Shown: positions 12,201 through 24,200 of the stretch, piece by piece
Layout: the number at the start of each line of letters is the position of its first letter
Position numbering within the stretch: the first letter of the stretch is position 1
Source: Rhinopomastus cyanomelas
Lineage: Eukaryota; Chordata; Aves; Bucerotiformes; Rhinopomastidae
Direction: 5' to 3'
Assembly (NCBI GenBank): GCA_013400115.1
Contig: VXBP01003402.1
Coordinates: forward strand, 310,001-374,000
DNA length: 64,000 bases
Program-made: the position numbers and the translations under genes
Notes under the pieces: model-generated
Database searches by the model: none
Seen by the model: only the letters and a program-made list of their open reading frames with translations
What the model was told of the DNA's origin: nothing

Positions 12201-15200
12201 GGGGAGGCTGAGGTGATGCTGTATGGCACTGGGTTACACTCTGAGCTTTAACTTTGCAGAGGAGGGAGTACTGTGGTAGGTGCTGCACAGTCTGCTTGGT
12301 CTCATCAGCACGAGTAACTGGTGTGGATCCAGCAGCCAGTTGGCACAGGGCATCTTGAGCCACACCTTCCCTGTCTCTGGCAGCACCTTTCATTTCCCTG
12401 CCTGCTTTCTGGCCTTGATTCCTTGTGTCCCTCTTGTATTCCTTCCCAGATCCACTTGCTCTCTCGTTGTGTCTCTGCCTGGCACAGCCTGGCACACTGC
12501 TGCGTTTCTGTGCGCAGCATAGCCACCCTCAAAGCCCTGACCTCTTCCCAAGCTCCTTCTGGCTGTCTCCTGTCCTCGAGAGTAGCTTGTCGCAACAAAA
12601 CATTCCTCCAGTGCATCCCAGGGGCTTGGCTGGGTCAACATCATTCCAGAAGGAAAGTCAGAGTTCCAGTGTCAGTTAAAGGTAGGAAGTGCATGAGAGA
12701 GGAAGAGCTGATGATGTGCCTGTAATCACTGTACTTGAGGATCTGTGACAGCCCCAGAAAACCCCTTTTTAGCAGTGTGTCACCCTGTAATCAGATGAAC
12801 ATTGAACAGGAAAAGCTGGCACCATTGCCACAGGAATTACAACATCTTGGTCTAGTAGCCAACCACCAATGGAGTTATTGCCCAATGGATAACTTTCCAA
12901 TTGAGTTTGGTTTGTAGTGCCAGAAATGTGGGCTTCTGGCTGCTGCACTGAAGTGGGTTGAATGGGTTTGCTTTGGAGTTAAGGTAAAGGGAGGAAAATA
13001 AAATTCTGATTTTAAGGCCTTGCTGCTGAGTCTTAGGACAGGAGCTCCTCGAGAGGTTCCCCAAGCCTCTCTGAACATTGAGTCTGTGATGGTGGTAAAC
13101 GCGGTCCCTGCTGAGCCACCACCTCTGGGCTGCAGAGCTGTGTGAGGCATGGGCTGAGCTCTCCTGAGTCCCTGGCCAGAAAAGGAGCTGAGAGTTTGCA
13201 GGCAGAGGAGGGGGCAGCTGCTGAAGTGCTGAAGCAGCCCTGGAGGCAAGACCTGCCCCTGGTCTGAGGTGGCTAGCAGAGGAGGAGCAGCGTTAGTGCT
13301 GCCTGACCCAGGTGACTCACCCACCCGTGGGCTGTGTTTCATATTAACTTGATCTTGTCATATACAATCATCAAGTCCCTCTGCCCCCTCAGTCTGGGGT
13401 GGGGGACAATCCACAGCTGCCAGTGCTTGAGCTTCTCCATGTTGGGTGGGAGAGGGAGCAAGACCTAGGCTTGTCCCAAATGGTCCAAATGGGCATTGGA
13501 AGAGCAGTGAAGCAGAGCTGTAACTGAGGGAAAACCTGCACAGGCTGTGGGGTGACAGCCCACACCTCTGGCACAGTCCCCCTGGGTCAGGGGTGACCTC
13601 AGTGCCACAGCAGGGAGAAGGAAAGGGCTCAGGGCTTTCTGTGCTTCATTTAGTCATTAACCTTGTGTTTAGAGAGACTTTAGGGGGGCTTGGAGAGGAA
13701 TCTCCTGTTATCTCTGAGAATTTAATCAGCAGGACTCCTTGGTCCCCAAACGGGTGTGAGAGTGCTGCAAATCTGTGTGGGGTAAGGTGTGATCTGACCC
13801 TCCTGAGGGGATGGGAAGGCTCCTCTATCCTTACCAGGTCCCCTTGCCCCACTTCCCAGGGTCTGAGCCTCCTGAACCTGGAGTGCTCTCAGGGAAGGGG
13901 ATGCCACCCTGTGCCTCAGTGCTGCCCAGGGAAGGGCTGTGGCCTTGGGGCAGCTGTAGAGACAGTCCCTAAACAGCTTTTCGTAGTGATTTCTATCCTT
14001 GTCAGGCACTAAATGGCTTTCAGCTCTGTGAAAAGCTATCTCCAGCTGCTGCTGGGGTGGCACTGGCTGTCTGCTGTGGAGCCACAATCTTGGTTGCCTC
14101 TGGTGAGCCACCAGCAGCATTTCACTTGGGAATCTTTGGCTGGTCTTTTCTCTTGCTTGGGGCTTGGAGGAGGGGAGACCCCAGCCCTGGCCTCTGCTCT
14201 GAATGTCTGGTGAGTAGCTCCCACGCACCCAGGTCCTAGCAGGCGCCCGTTCCTGAGGTGTCTGGGCTGCCAGGCACCATCCTGCCTGTGCCAAGCCCCG
14301 TGCAGCACCACCACCTCCAATTCTCCCCTGGGGAAGCAGAAATCCATCTATAAGCTGCTGGAAGCCCCATAGCCAACAGCCCACCATTCCCCAGCCCTCT
14401 CCAGCAGCAGCAGTTTGGTGACCACCCCGGGGACTTGTCCTGCAGCCCCAGCTCATCCCACCACAGCGGAGGGGAGAAGACAGAGGGGACTTACCGTTGC
14501 CCATAGCCAGCACCTGCATGTTCTCAAATTCCAGGGTGGTGTACGCGGGGTCTAGCGCTGCGCTATAATCTGCCATCTCCATGTCTATTAGGGCTTTGGA
14601 AAGGCGCATTATCATCGGCAAACACGGGCCAGATTGCACTGATTCCCTTGTCCCAGGCTATTGGCCCTTCTGCCTGCCTCTGCCTGCACTGCGTCCCCTA
14701 TCTGCTGTCTTTTATTTCAAATATTTCGCTGAAAGGATTTGTTGAGCCTCAAGGCCTGTACTCCCCGGAGGGGTGGAGGCAGAAGGCAGGGGGTTAATCT
14801 TTAATCGTCTCACCCACTGCCGAATGAACACCACTGGGCTGTTGGGTTGGGTTTTTTTTTGGTGGAGCAGCAGTGATTGTTGTTGACTGTTTGTTATTGA
14901 ATCTCGAGGTATTTTGCTGAGCTGGGCGCAGGCAGGACCGTGGGAGCAAGGGAACACCTTGCTGGGCCATTGACCTTGGTGCTGAGCTGCTGCTCTTGGT
15001 CTCACTTGGACTTGACATAGAAAACTTGGTAAAATAACCCACCAGGAGAACAAGGTTGCTCTTCACTTCTGTCATCACCTTCCCCTGTCTGCCACTGGTT
15101 GCTTCCCCCTGATTTTTCCTTCTCTTGCTCCCTTGGTCCTACCACACCTTTTCCTTTCTCTCCCTCCCCACGACAGAAGGTCAGCACCTGCCTGGCAATT

Positions 15201-18200
15201 TACACGTTGCTATGCAAAGTGACGAAGCACAACTCTTTTACTTCCCTATAAATAGGCTTTTAAAGAGGCTGGATGCCCTATAAACAGATCCCACCCCACA
15301 GCCATGCCCAAATGCTGAGAAGGGCCGTGGGAGTGGTACTGGGCTCCTTGAGCATCTCTGGGGCTGCTCCCATCTCACCACCAGAGCACTCCAGTGCCAG
15401 ACACCTCCTGGCTTCAGGTTTTGACTGGTGCAGCTTAGGGTTTTCATTAGGTATTTTACAGCATGGCAGGGCTTTACTCTGCAGTGGGATTTTGCCTTCT
15501 GTGGGTGCTGCCAGCTCCATGCCACTGACACCAGTGGTGGTTTTGCCACCTCGCTCTGACCTGGGATCCAACATGCTGGGCAGGGAGGACCAGAATGAGC
15601 AGCAGAGCTGCCTGGACTTTCCTCCTCACTGATCTGGCCACTCTCCTCCCCTGTTGGCCCTGGACACATCACTCCTCACTCTGGACAGTATCAAGAGGTT
15701 TCAGTGCAAGGCAAGACCAGTGCGTGGGAATTGGATTGATCCCTTCACAGTGTGGGCTGGATGAACAAGCAATTAATGACTTGGTATCAACTCACTCGGC
15801 ACTGAAAACTTCCCCCAGTTTCACAACGAGCACTGGGGACTGAGCCCACACACTGCTGCTCTGGGCTCTCAGCTGACTTGGTTTTAGGCTTCCCAGACCC
15901 CTCAGTGCAGCCCCAGCACCACTGACACCCCAAACTGCCCTGGTCTTGGTGGCACTGCTGTGAGAGAATCACTGAATTGGTTAGGGTGGAAAAGACCTCG
16001 ATCCAACCCTTAAGTCCAACCCTTAACCCAACTGTCCAAACCCACTGCTAAACCCTGTCCCTGAGCTCCACGACTGTGGAACACATCCAGGGATGGCGAT
16101 CCAGCTCCCTCCCTGGGCAGCCTGTTCCAAGGCCCGATGGCCCTTTCTGGGAAGTTTTTCCTCATGGCCAACCTAACTTGCCCCAATGCAACTTGAGGCC
16201 ATTTCCTCTCGTCTCGTCACTTGTTCCTTATGAGAAGAGACCAACATCCACTTCTCTACACCCTCCTGTCAGGTAGTTGTAGACAGCAGTAAGGCATCCC
16301 CTTACAAGGTGACAGCAGTCTGGCCCCACAATGGCACACAGTGCTACTGATGACTTGCTGCCCACTGTGTTGGAGCACAGGGCATTGTTAAAACAGCTCT
16401 TGCTCCCCAAAACTGTGACCTGGGTAGCACTTCCAACCAGCTCTTCTGTCCTGAGCTTAGAGGCCTGCAGGAGTGAAGCTGAGCGGAGGGGGAAGCCTCT
16501 GCTTTCTCACTTGAGACTCATAATAAACAGTCATAGAACCACAGAATCATCAGAATTTGATGGGAGCTCTAGAGCTCATCCACTCTAACCCCCGTGCCAC
16601 AGCAGGACTGCCCAGAGCATTGCACAAGGCTGCATGCAAGTGGAGTTTGAGTATCTCCTGAGCAAGACACTCCACAGCTTCTCTGGGCAGCCTGTGCCAG
16701 GGCTCTGTCACTCTCACAGCAAAGAAGTTTTTCCTCAGATCTAAGTGAAAGTTCCTGTGTTCCAGCTTGTGCCTGTTGCCCCGTGTCTTGTCACTGGGCG
16801 CTGCTGAGAACAGTCTGGCTCCATCCTCTCTACACTCATCCTTCAGGTATTTATAGATGTGGATAAGGTCTCTCAGTCTCTTCTTTAGGCTAAATAGTCC
16901 CATTCAAGGGAAACCAGCCAGGCCAGAGCTCTCTGCTGTCACCTGCCAGTGGCTCTTCCCTTCAGCAGAACAGTCCTGAGCCAAACATTGTTTTTACACA
17001 CTGGGATCGAGACGCTGAGGTCCTGCATGGCCTCATCCCATGGATCTCCATCCCAGTCCTGGCCAGGCCACAGTGATCCCCTTGATTAGATAAATGCAGC
17101 AGACACCAGGTCAAATATGTGCAGGGTTTGCCACAGCGTCTAGTAAAATATCGTAAAAGCGTGGCTCGTTCTGCTCTGCTCAGCAAAACAACCTTCTGCT
17201 TGAATAGCCTGCTGAGCAAGGGAGGATTAGAAAGGCCAGGAATAGAAATCAGAGAGGCAGCGTGTGCAGGAGAGGGGCAGATAAGGAGTGGGAAGTTTGG
17301 AGAGCATTAGGTGGCTCACGAGGTCAGGACTGTCAATGGGACGTGGCACTTTCTGCCTGGGATCATGCTGACCGTCGTTTTCTCACTACCACTCTGCTAC
17401 TGCCCTCTTCCAAATTCCTTGTCTCAGTGGGGAGGTCGAGGATGAAACCAGCCAAGGACACCTTGTGCTTCCTTTGTCCTGGGAGATGAGCTTGTGATGG
17501 AGATGTGTTGGCTGTTCTCCAGGACCAGTCTGCTGTGGAGATGGCTGTGCTGCCTGATGCTGGACTCGCTGTCTCCCCTGACACCCCTGCAAGCTGCGTT
17601 TGGGGGCAACTTTCCAAGGCGGTCATAGTTTGTACTATCCACTGTGGCCCTACAGGTGGTTTAGGGTTGGAGATGTTCCAGTGTGGGGCTGATTCAAACA
17701 TTTCTGTCCTACAGAAGATGTTTTGTTATCTCTATTCCAGAGAGAGCAGCTAGTAGCTGGTAAAGCCCTGCTGACAGGGTAAGGCTGTTCCTAGACCAGC
17801 TACTTGGGTGAAGTTCAGCTTTGAGATCCTTTCTTCTCTCCTCCTGTCCCTACTGTCTGTGCCCCCTATCCACTGTTTTCTACACCAGGAGATGGCTGCA
17901 GAGCAGATTGTGCCAGCTCTGGGTGAAATGTTCTGCACCAAGCGATTATTTTGTTTTTTATCTGTTGAGCCCTAAATCCTTGCCGACACTGGCACATCAT
18001 GACACTAATTCTGCCTGATCTGGATACCCCTGCCTGGCAAATGCATCCAAAGCAAAGAGGAATCCCCAAAACAAGATCTATAGCTCAGTAAATGAAGATC
18101 AGGAACAAAGGAAATAGTGTTTATGAGAAGGATGCCATTTCATGTCAAGTGGGTGAGCAGACTCCTCTCACGCCCTTCCTGAACAAGGTGTTGTAGGACC

Positions 18201-21200
18201 AAAGGATAATTGAGGCTGGAAGGTACCTTGGGGTCTCTGCTCCAACCACCAGCTGGAAGCAAGGCCAGCAGTGAGAGCAGGATGGGTCGCTTGGGGCTTT
18301 ATCCGTCTGGGTATTGAGCACCTACAAGGATGGAGACTGCACAGCCCTGCCCTCCAAAGTATTGACCAGAACCTCCAGTCTGGGGTCACCTATGGGCTTT
18401 CTGAACATGGGCAGGGATCAGGCTGCAGCTGAGAGCTTGGAGCCTTCCTACCCTTTTATTTCTCTCTCACAGCTCTGCAGTCTCAAGAAATCCCTGATAT
18501 AAATCTCTGCTCAGTGCCCAGAGCCAGCAGGACCAACCTTATCTTGCATCAGTGATGCTACTTCTGCCCCTTGCAACTTTGGCTCCAGACGGCTCCAACT
18601 ATACTACTTACAGCTCCAAAGCCACTGTGGTACTGGAGTGGCTTCTCCTGGGCTTGGATCTGAAACCTCTCCAGAGAAGGAAAGCCCTGGATGAGGCTGG
18701 GCCCTCTGTTCATCCCCCCGCTGTTTGGCCAAGTGAGCTGCTGGGGCAGCACAAAGCTTAGTCAGAAGACAGAGAACAGGAGTCCCCAGGGAGCGTCACC
18801 AGTGTAGTCATCTCCCTCATGCAAAGGTCCCTTCAGCCTTTTTTTTTCCCCCTTTGCAATTTCAAATTCCAGTTTGTGGACAAAGTCCTGCCTATCTGAG
18901 AATATAGATCTCCGACCACTGACCAAACTCCACTCGAAGCAGTCCCGAGGGCTGCTCTTCTCCTTGCCCACAGATGCCTCTGCTCAGTCCCTGGATCTGC
19001 CAGGATTGTGCCGAAGCTTTCGCACTGGAGCAGAGCCTTCATAGGAGCACTGAGTGGATTTCGTCTGTCTCACTGCCAGCAGCACCCTTTCTCCATATGG
19101 AGTGGGAAGGACCTTCAGGAATAACCAGGTAGGAGCCTGCTCACCCGCAATTCATTTGGGCAGCCAGTGCCAAGAGAAAAGAAGACAGAGAAACAGAGGC
19201 TGCCATTGTGCTTATTCCAGCAACTTCAGCGTTTAAATTAGGGAAGAGAGAGAGAGAGGGGAAAAAAAAGGCTGCTTCAGCGGAGCTGGAAAACAAGAGG
19301 AAACAAGAGATGGCGGAGAGTGAGCCGCTCCAGATGGTTAACTGATAACTCCCATTTGCCTCTTCCCTCTCATCTTTTCTGATTCTCCCATTTAAGCTCA
19401 ACTTATTCTCATGCTAATCATTTATTGACCTGTTTATTCTGCATTAAAAAATTAACAGAGAGCAGTTTACTGCATGACTTGCTCACGCAGGACTGCCACA
19501 GATTAGCAGGCAGGCTGTAAGCCTCTGCGCCAGACTCGGGGTTTAGCAGCCAGTCTGCACAGCCCCAGGATGAGCTTGTTTTCCCCCCTGTTTTTAAAGA
19601 ACAGCTTTTTGTAAAGTCAATATAGATCACCCTCCCTTTGTGCCTTAGGTATATTTGCTCTGTGGCAATTTCCAAATGGGAAAGATAAAGCCAAGGGCTT
19701 GTGTTTTGTCAGACTTTTTGTAAACAGGGATATTTAGGCCACACTGTCAGACCCCTCTGCCTTCTGCCTTGGCTGGGAATCCGCATTGGTGCGGCTCCAA
19801 GGAACTGGGCAGGGGCTGGGGGGCTGCAGGTTGCTGCAGCTGAAACAAGCCCTGCCCAGTTCAAGCCTGGTTCTTTGCCTCAACAGACACACAGGGTATG
19901 GGGGGCAATCTGCTCCTGTCCCTGTCCCCACAATGTCCCCAGCAGCAGCAAGAAGTCTCCAGGAACAAGCGCTAGTTCAGCACAAGTTATTTAGGATCTG
20001 TTTGCCCCTTGCTGGCTGCATGCAGCACATATCTGCCCCTGGGAAATACTCCATGGAGGTGAAAATGCAAGATCACCTCCATCCAGGGAGGTGCATCAGA
20101 AAGAGAAGCAAGAGGGGACCACAACCATGTGCCAGACCTGTGCCGGGGATGATGGGCATCCTGGTCACAGATCTCTCTTGGTGACAGAAGTGCTTGTTGC
20201 TGTGGTTGGGACAGGTACTGTTTGGAGCTGAGGGCCATGCCTGAGGCAGGTGATGCCTGAGCAGACTGCAGACACACTGCCACTGCTGAGCGTGTGGCAG
20301 CAGTGGCTCTGGACTCCCCAGCACAGCTAAGAGTGACAGGAGAAGCTTCACCACAACCTCAGGCTTTCTCACCAGCGGCCAAACAAACCAGAACTGTCCA
20401 GGGTCTCTGACCGTAAAATAACTGTGTGGAGACCCAGGTGGGTTTTGGACATTGATGGAGAAGAGACACTTGAAGAAGGGAGCTTGAATTTGGACAAACT
20501 GGAATGGATATTGGAGCTGGAGGCAGTTACTGGAGCTGGAAGAGACAGCTGCTACGCAGAAGCAGTAGGAAAAGAGCTACAGCCGTGGGGATAGACAGAC
20601 CACCCAGCACATACTGCTCGGCTGATGACAGCCTTTCACCCCAGGACCAGAAAGAGGTGATTTTCCTGCTGACAAGTGCTCTGAACACTTAAGGAAGTGG
20701 TTATTTGTGCTCTTGGGAGCTGCTCTTTTGCAAGGACAGTAAGTCTGAGCTGGTCTCAGAAAGACAATAGTGTGTTTGCCTGGATTTGCAGTCACTCACC
20801 TGCCCAGCAGTGCTCTGAAAGAGCAGCTGACCTGCGGAACCTGCAAGTCAGCACTGGTGAATCTGCAAACCTGGCTGCTGTGTTTTAATGCAGAACCACT
20901 CCATGAGCCCGAGACCAACTGAGGGAGAGGAACTGTTTGATTAGTCTTCTATCACACCCCAGGCTGTACTTCGGCTGAAGCTGCAGCTCCTGATGCTGAT
21001 CCTGCTTGTCTCACTAGAACCCCTACAGTGCAAGAGTTGTACTCCGTCCAAACCCCAACCCAGTGGAGACATGGACCCTTTCCACTCCCCTGCCTATCTG
21101 GGAGGAAATTCAGGAAAGCTGTGACTTTGCCATGGGCTGTTCCAGATGCACTGTCTGTGCTGCGGGGTGCTCAGAACAAATCCAGTGCCTTAATCCCTGT

Positions 21201-24200
21201 TGAAAGCCAGCAGTGAGCACCTCTGGCTTTCCATGCTCCTCCAGTTCACACACTCAGTATGACAGGGGTCTCAGCAGCCCATGAGACTCAAAGAGAACTG
21301 GTCTATCAGGTGGGAATGATCCCTTTAGAAAGATCTTGCGGCTTTCCATGAAAAGGATCCCACCTGAGCTTGCAGCCTGGCAGAGAACCAAGACTTTCCC
21401 TTCAGCCCTGGCATCTGTTTGCAGGGCTTTCAGGTTTCATTGACTTTCCATGTTCGTTATACACACACCAAACAGTCCCTGCATCGTTCCAGCTGGTGGA
21501 GCAATAGGTAGAGGGGGAGAACAGCCAAAATCAACAGAAGTTACAAAGCAAGTTTTGCTTTTCACAAAATTTTCTTGTGTTTTTTTGTGTGGAGGGGGAT
21601 GTAGCAGCAAGCCCTGCTTGGAATTTGTCTCCAGTTGCTGCTAGGGCTCTTGGGATCAGCTCTCCCTAGAAACTGAGGCAGAATACTGCAGAGCTACTGG
21701 AGGGAGAGAACAGCAGGGGAACAGCTCTGAGCCCAGAGGAGGGCTACTCAGGGGCTCTTCAAGGGGAAAAACATCTTCCAGAATCTAAGAGTCGTGGGCT
21801 GCTCCAGTTGCCCTCCTCCTGCCCTATGCTGGCTGGCAAACTCAGCTCTGGCCAGGATGCTGAGCTCCGCGGGAGAGCTCAGTAAAGGGTGTGGGACAAG
21901 ATGCCTCCATGAAGAAGAGGAAGGGGTGACAGAGGTGGGAGCACTGGTCGGGTCTGAACTGGGAAAGGGAGGCTAGGCATGGGAAAAAGAAATAAAGAGT
22001 AAAGGTGGAGAAAGTTAAAAATAGAGAGATTCGGGGTTCTGGAGTCAGAAGGAAACAAGTTGGTGCAAAATACTCTCTCTCCACAGAAGTGTGCCGGGTC
22101 CCCAGTGTCCTCAGTCATCAGAGCAAGTGTCAGAGGGGTATCTGGGAATGCAACAGCACTCAGGAGCTTTGCATCCCTGCAGCCTGTGGCCACCACAGCA
22201 CTCTCTGAGGTCCTGCCTACTGCCACAGAGACAAAACCCACTGCAGAAGCAAGGTATGAGAACGTCAGGGTGTTGTACGTGCAAGTTTGATCCATGGAGG
22301 ACAGCAAGGGGAGGGGATCACATATCTCCACAGTCTTCAAAACCCACAGCCGGGACACTGCAGTGCCAACTGCCTGCCTTCCCACCAGCAAACAGCATAG
22401 CTAGCAGCTAGTTAGCCCCTGAGTGTGTGACCTCTGTCTCCACAGCAGGATGACACTACTATTTGTCCCTTTCCGTTCCTGCAAAGCCCAGTGCCATTCA
22501 CCTCTTGTATCATAAAGAAATTAAAATAAATTATGACTATAAACGACATCATTTGAGGAAACAAACCATCGCTAGCAAATGCATCACAGGATGCCAAAGC
22601 CATGAACCCTTCTAAATCAATCTCCAGCTGATAAAGACCTTGGGTATGTGCTGGGAGCAGTTCCCAGCACACATTTCCCCACAAGGTGCTGGCATGGGCA
22701 GCTCATCCTGCAGGATAGTGGCTTGGGTTGCAGGCTGTGCCAGGAGGCACTAACCCTGATGATAGCACCAGCTTTGCTTGGGGGTATTGCTCCAGCAAGA
22801 GGATCTCCAGGATTTTTGCTGTGTCCTGTGAGTGATCGGATGCTGGTGGGATGTTTTGTGGATGAGGCTTTATGGTACTTGGTGGTCTGGGTTCAGGATG
22901 CTCAAAACATGTCTGAGTGCCTGCCAACCCATCTCCAGCACCCGAAGCCCAGCCAGCCACCTCGCTGCCTCATCCTCTGCATCCTGGGGACAAGGGGCTG
23001 AGACAAGAGGTATAGGACCTACACTGGAGGGGATCACAAAAGGCAACCCAAAGTCCTTTCTAGCAAGAGCTCTATGCAGTGGATAAGGTTTGCATAAAAG
23101 TAGTTTTCCCCTACTTGTTTTAAAGCTGCTGTTATGAGGTGCTGCTGCAGACCTCTTTGGCTGAGAAGCAGTCAGTGGTTGTGCTGTGAGCTGGCAGGAT
23201 CTGTTCCCCAATCAGACAAGGCTGCAGCACAGGACAGTAGTGCCAGACACTGGGAACTGGACTGCGAATGGCCAGTTCATTTCTCAGATGACACAGGCAG
23301 CCACTGGGATGTCCATGGGATGCCAGCCTGGCTCCACCACCTCCATCCTCAGGACTCACAGCACCCACTCCACTGTACCACCCATGCTGGGGGTGTCTCC
23401 TGAGAGCCCCAGAACTGAGCATCAGCCATCACACCCACAGACCTGGTATGTTCGCTGCACACAAGGCGAAACAGCAACCAGAGACATGGAGGTCCCCTAA
23501 AAGGGGGCCAGCAGTATAGGTGTGGGGGTGTTCATACTTTGGTGGCTCCAAAGCCCCACTGGAGACCCTGGAGGTGGCTGATGCCCCTCATTCAGAGAAC
23601 CTTCACAGCACGGACTACGTCACTACTTCTCTCCCTGCTGTCAGTGCCAGGAGGAGTGAGGAGTACCTGGTGTTTCCTGGAGCAGGTAGTATCTGCTGCC
23701 ATTCATCTTCCAGGGGTGCTCAGCTCTGCAGGCAGAGCTAGGGGAGTCCCACCCTTGGTGAAGCCGGTGAAGCCCCCATGGGCTGCGGGATGGAAGCCAT
23801 GCCCAGGAGCTGGCTGCACTGTGGTGGCAGGGACTGGCTAATCCCTTAATGCTAGTCACAATGAGATTTGATGGAGAACAGGAGTTTGTGCTGCAGAGCC
23901 GCAGGTTTTAAAGGGTTCTGGCCACTACTTGGAGGGGAATTATAAGGTGGCTCTGGGTTCGTGCCCCACTGCTGCTGCCCATAGCAATGCCCCCTGCTCT
24001 CTGAGCCACCTTTCCAAGGTGCCTTCACCTCAGCCTCTGGCCTGCTGCTGCACTTCTGTGAGGCAGGAGGTGCCTGACCCCACATGCAGCTCCACAAGTT
24101 GTGTGTTAAACAAGAGTGGGTCTGAGTCCTCTGTGAGGAGGGGCTGGCTGCCTCAGCTTTAAGGTGTTTCCAGACCAATACCCTGAACATGATGTCTGTG

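Noticed and set aside
14610..14639. An N-terminal extension of HNF4A P1 starting at 14639
   Set aside because: The codon at 14639 is GTG, not ATG. The first in-frame ATG is 14615, two codons before the canonical start.
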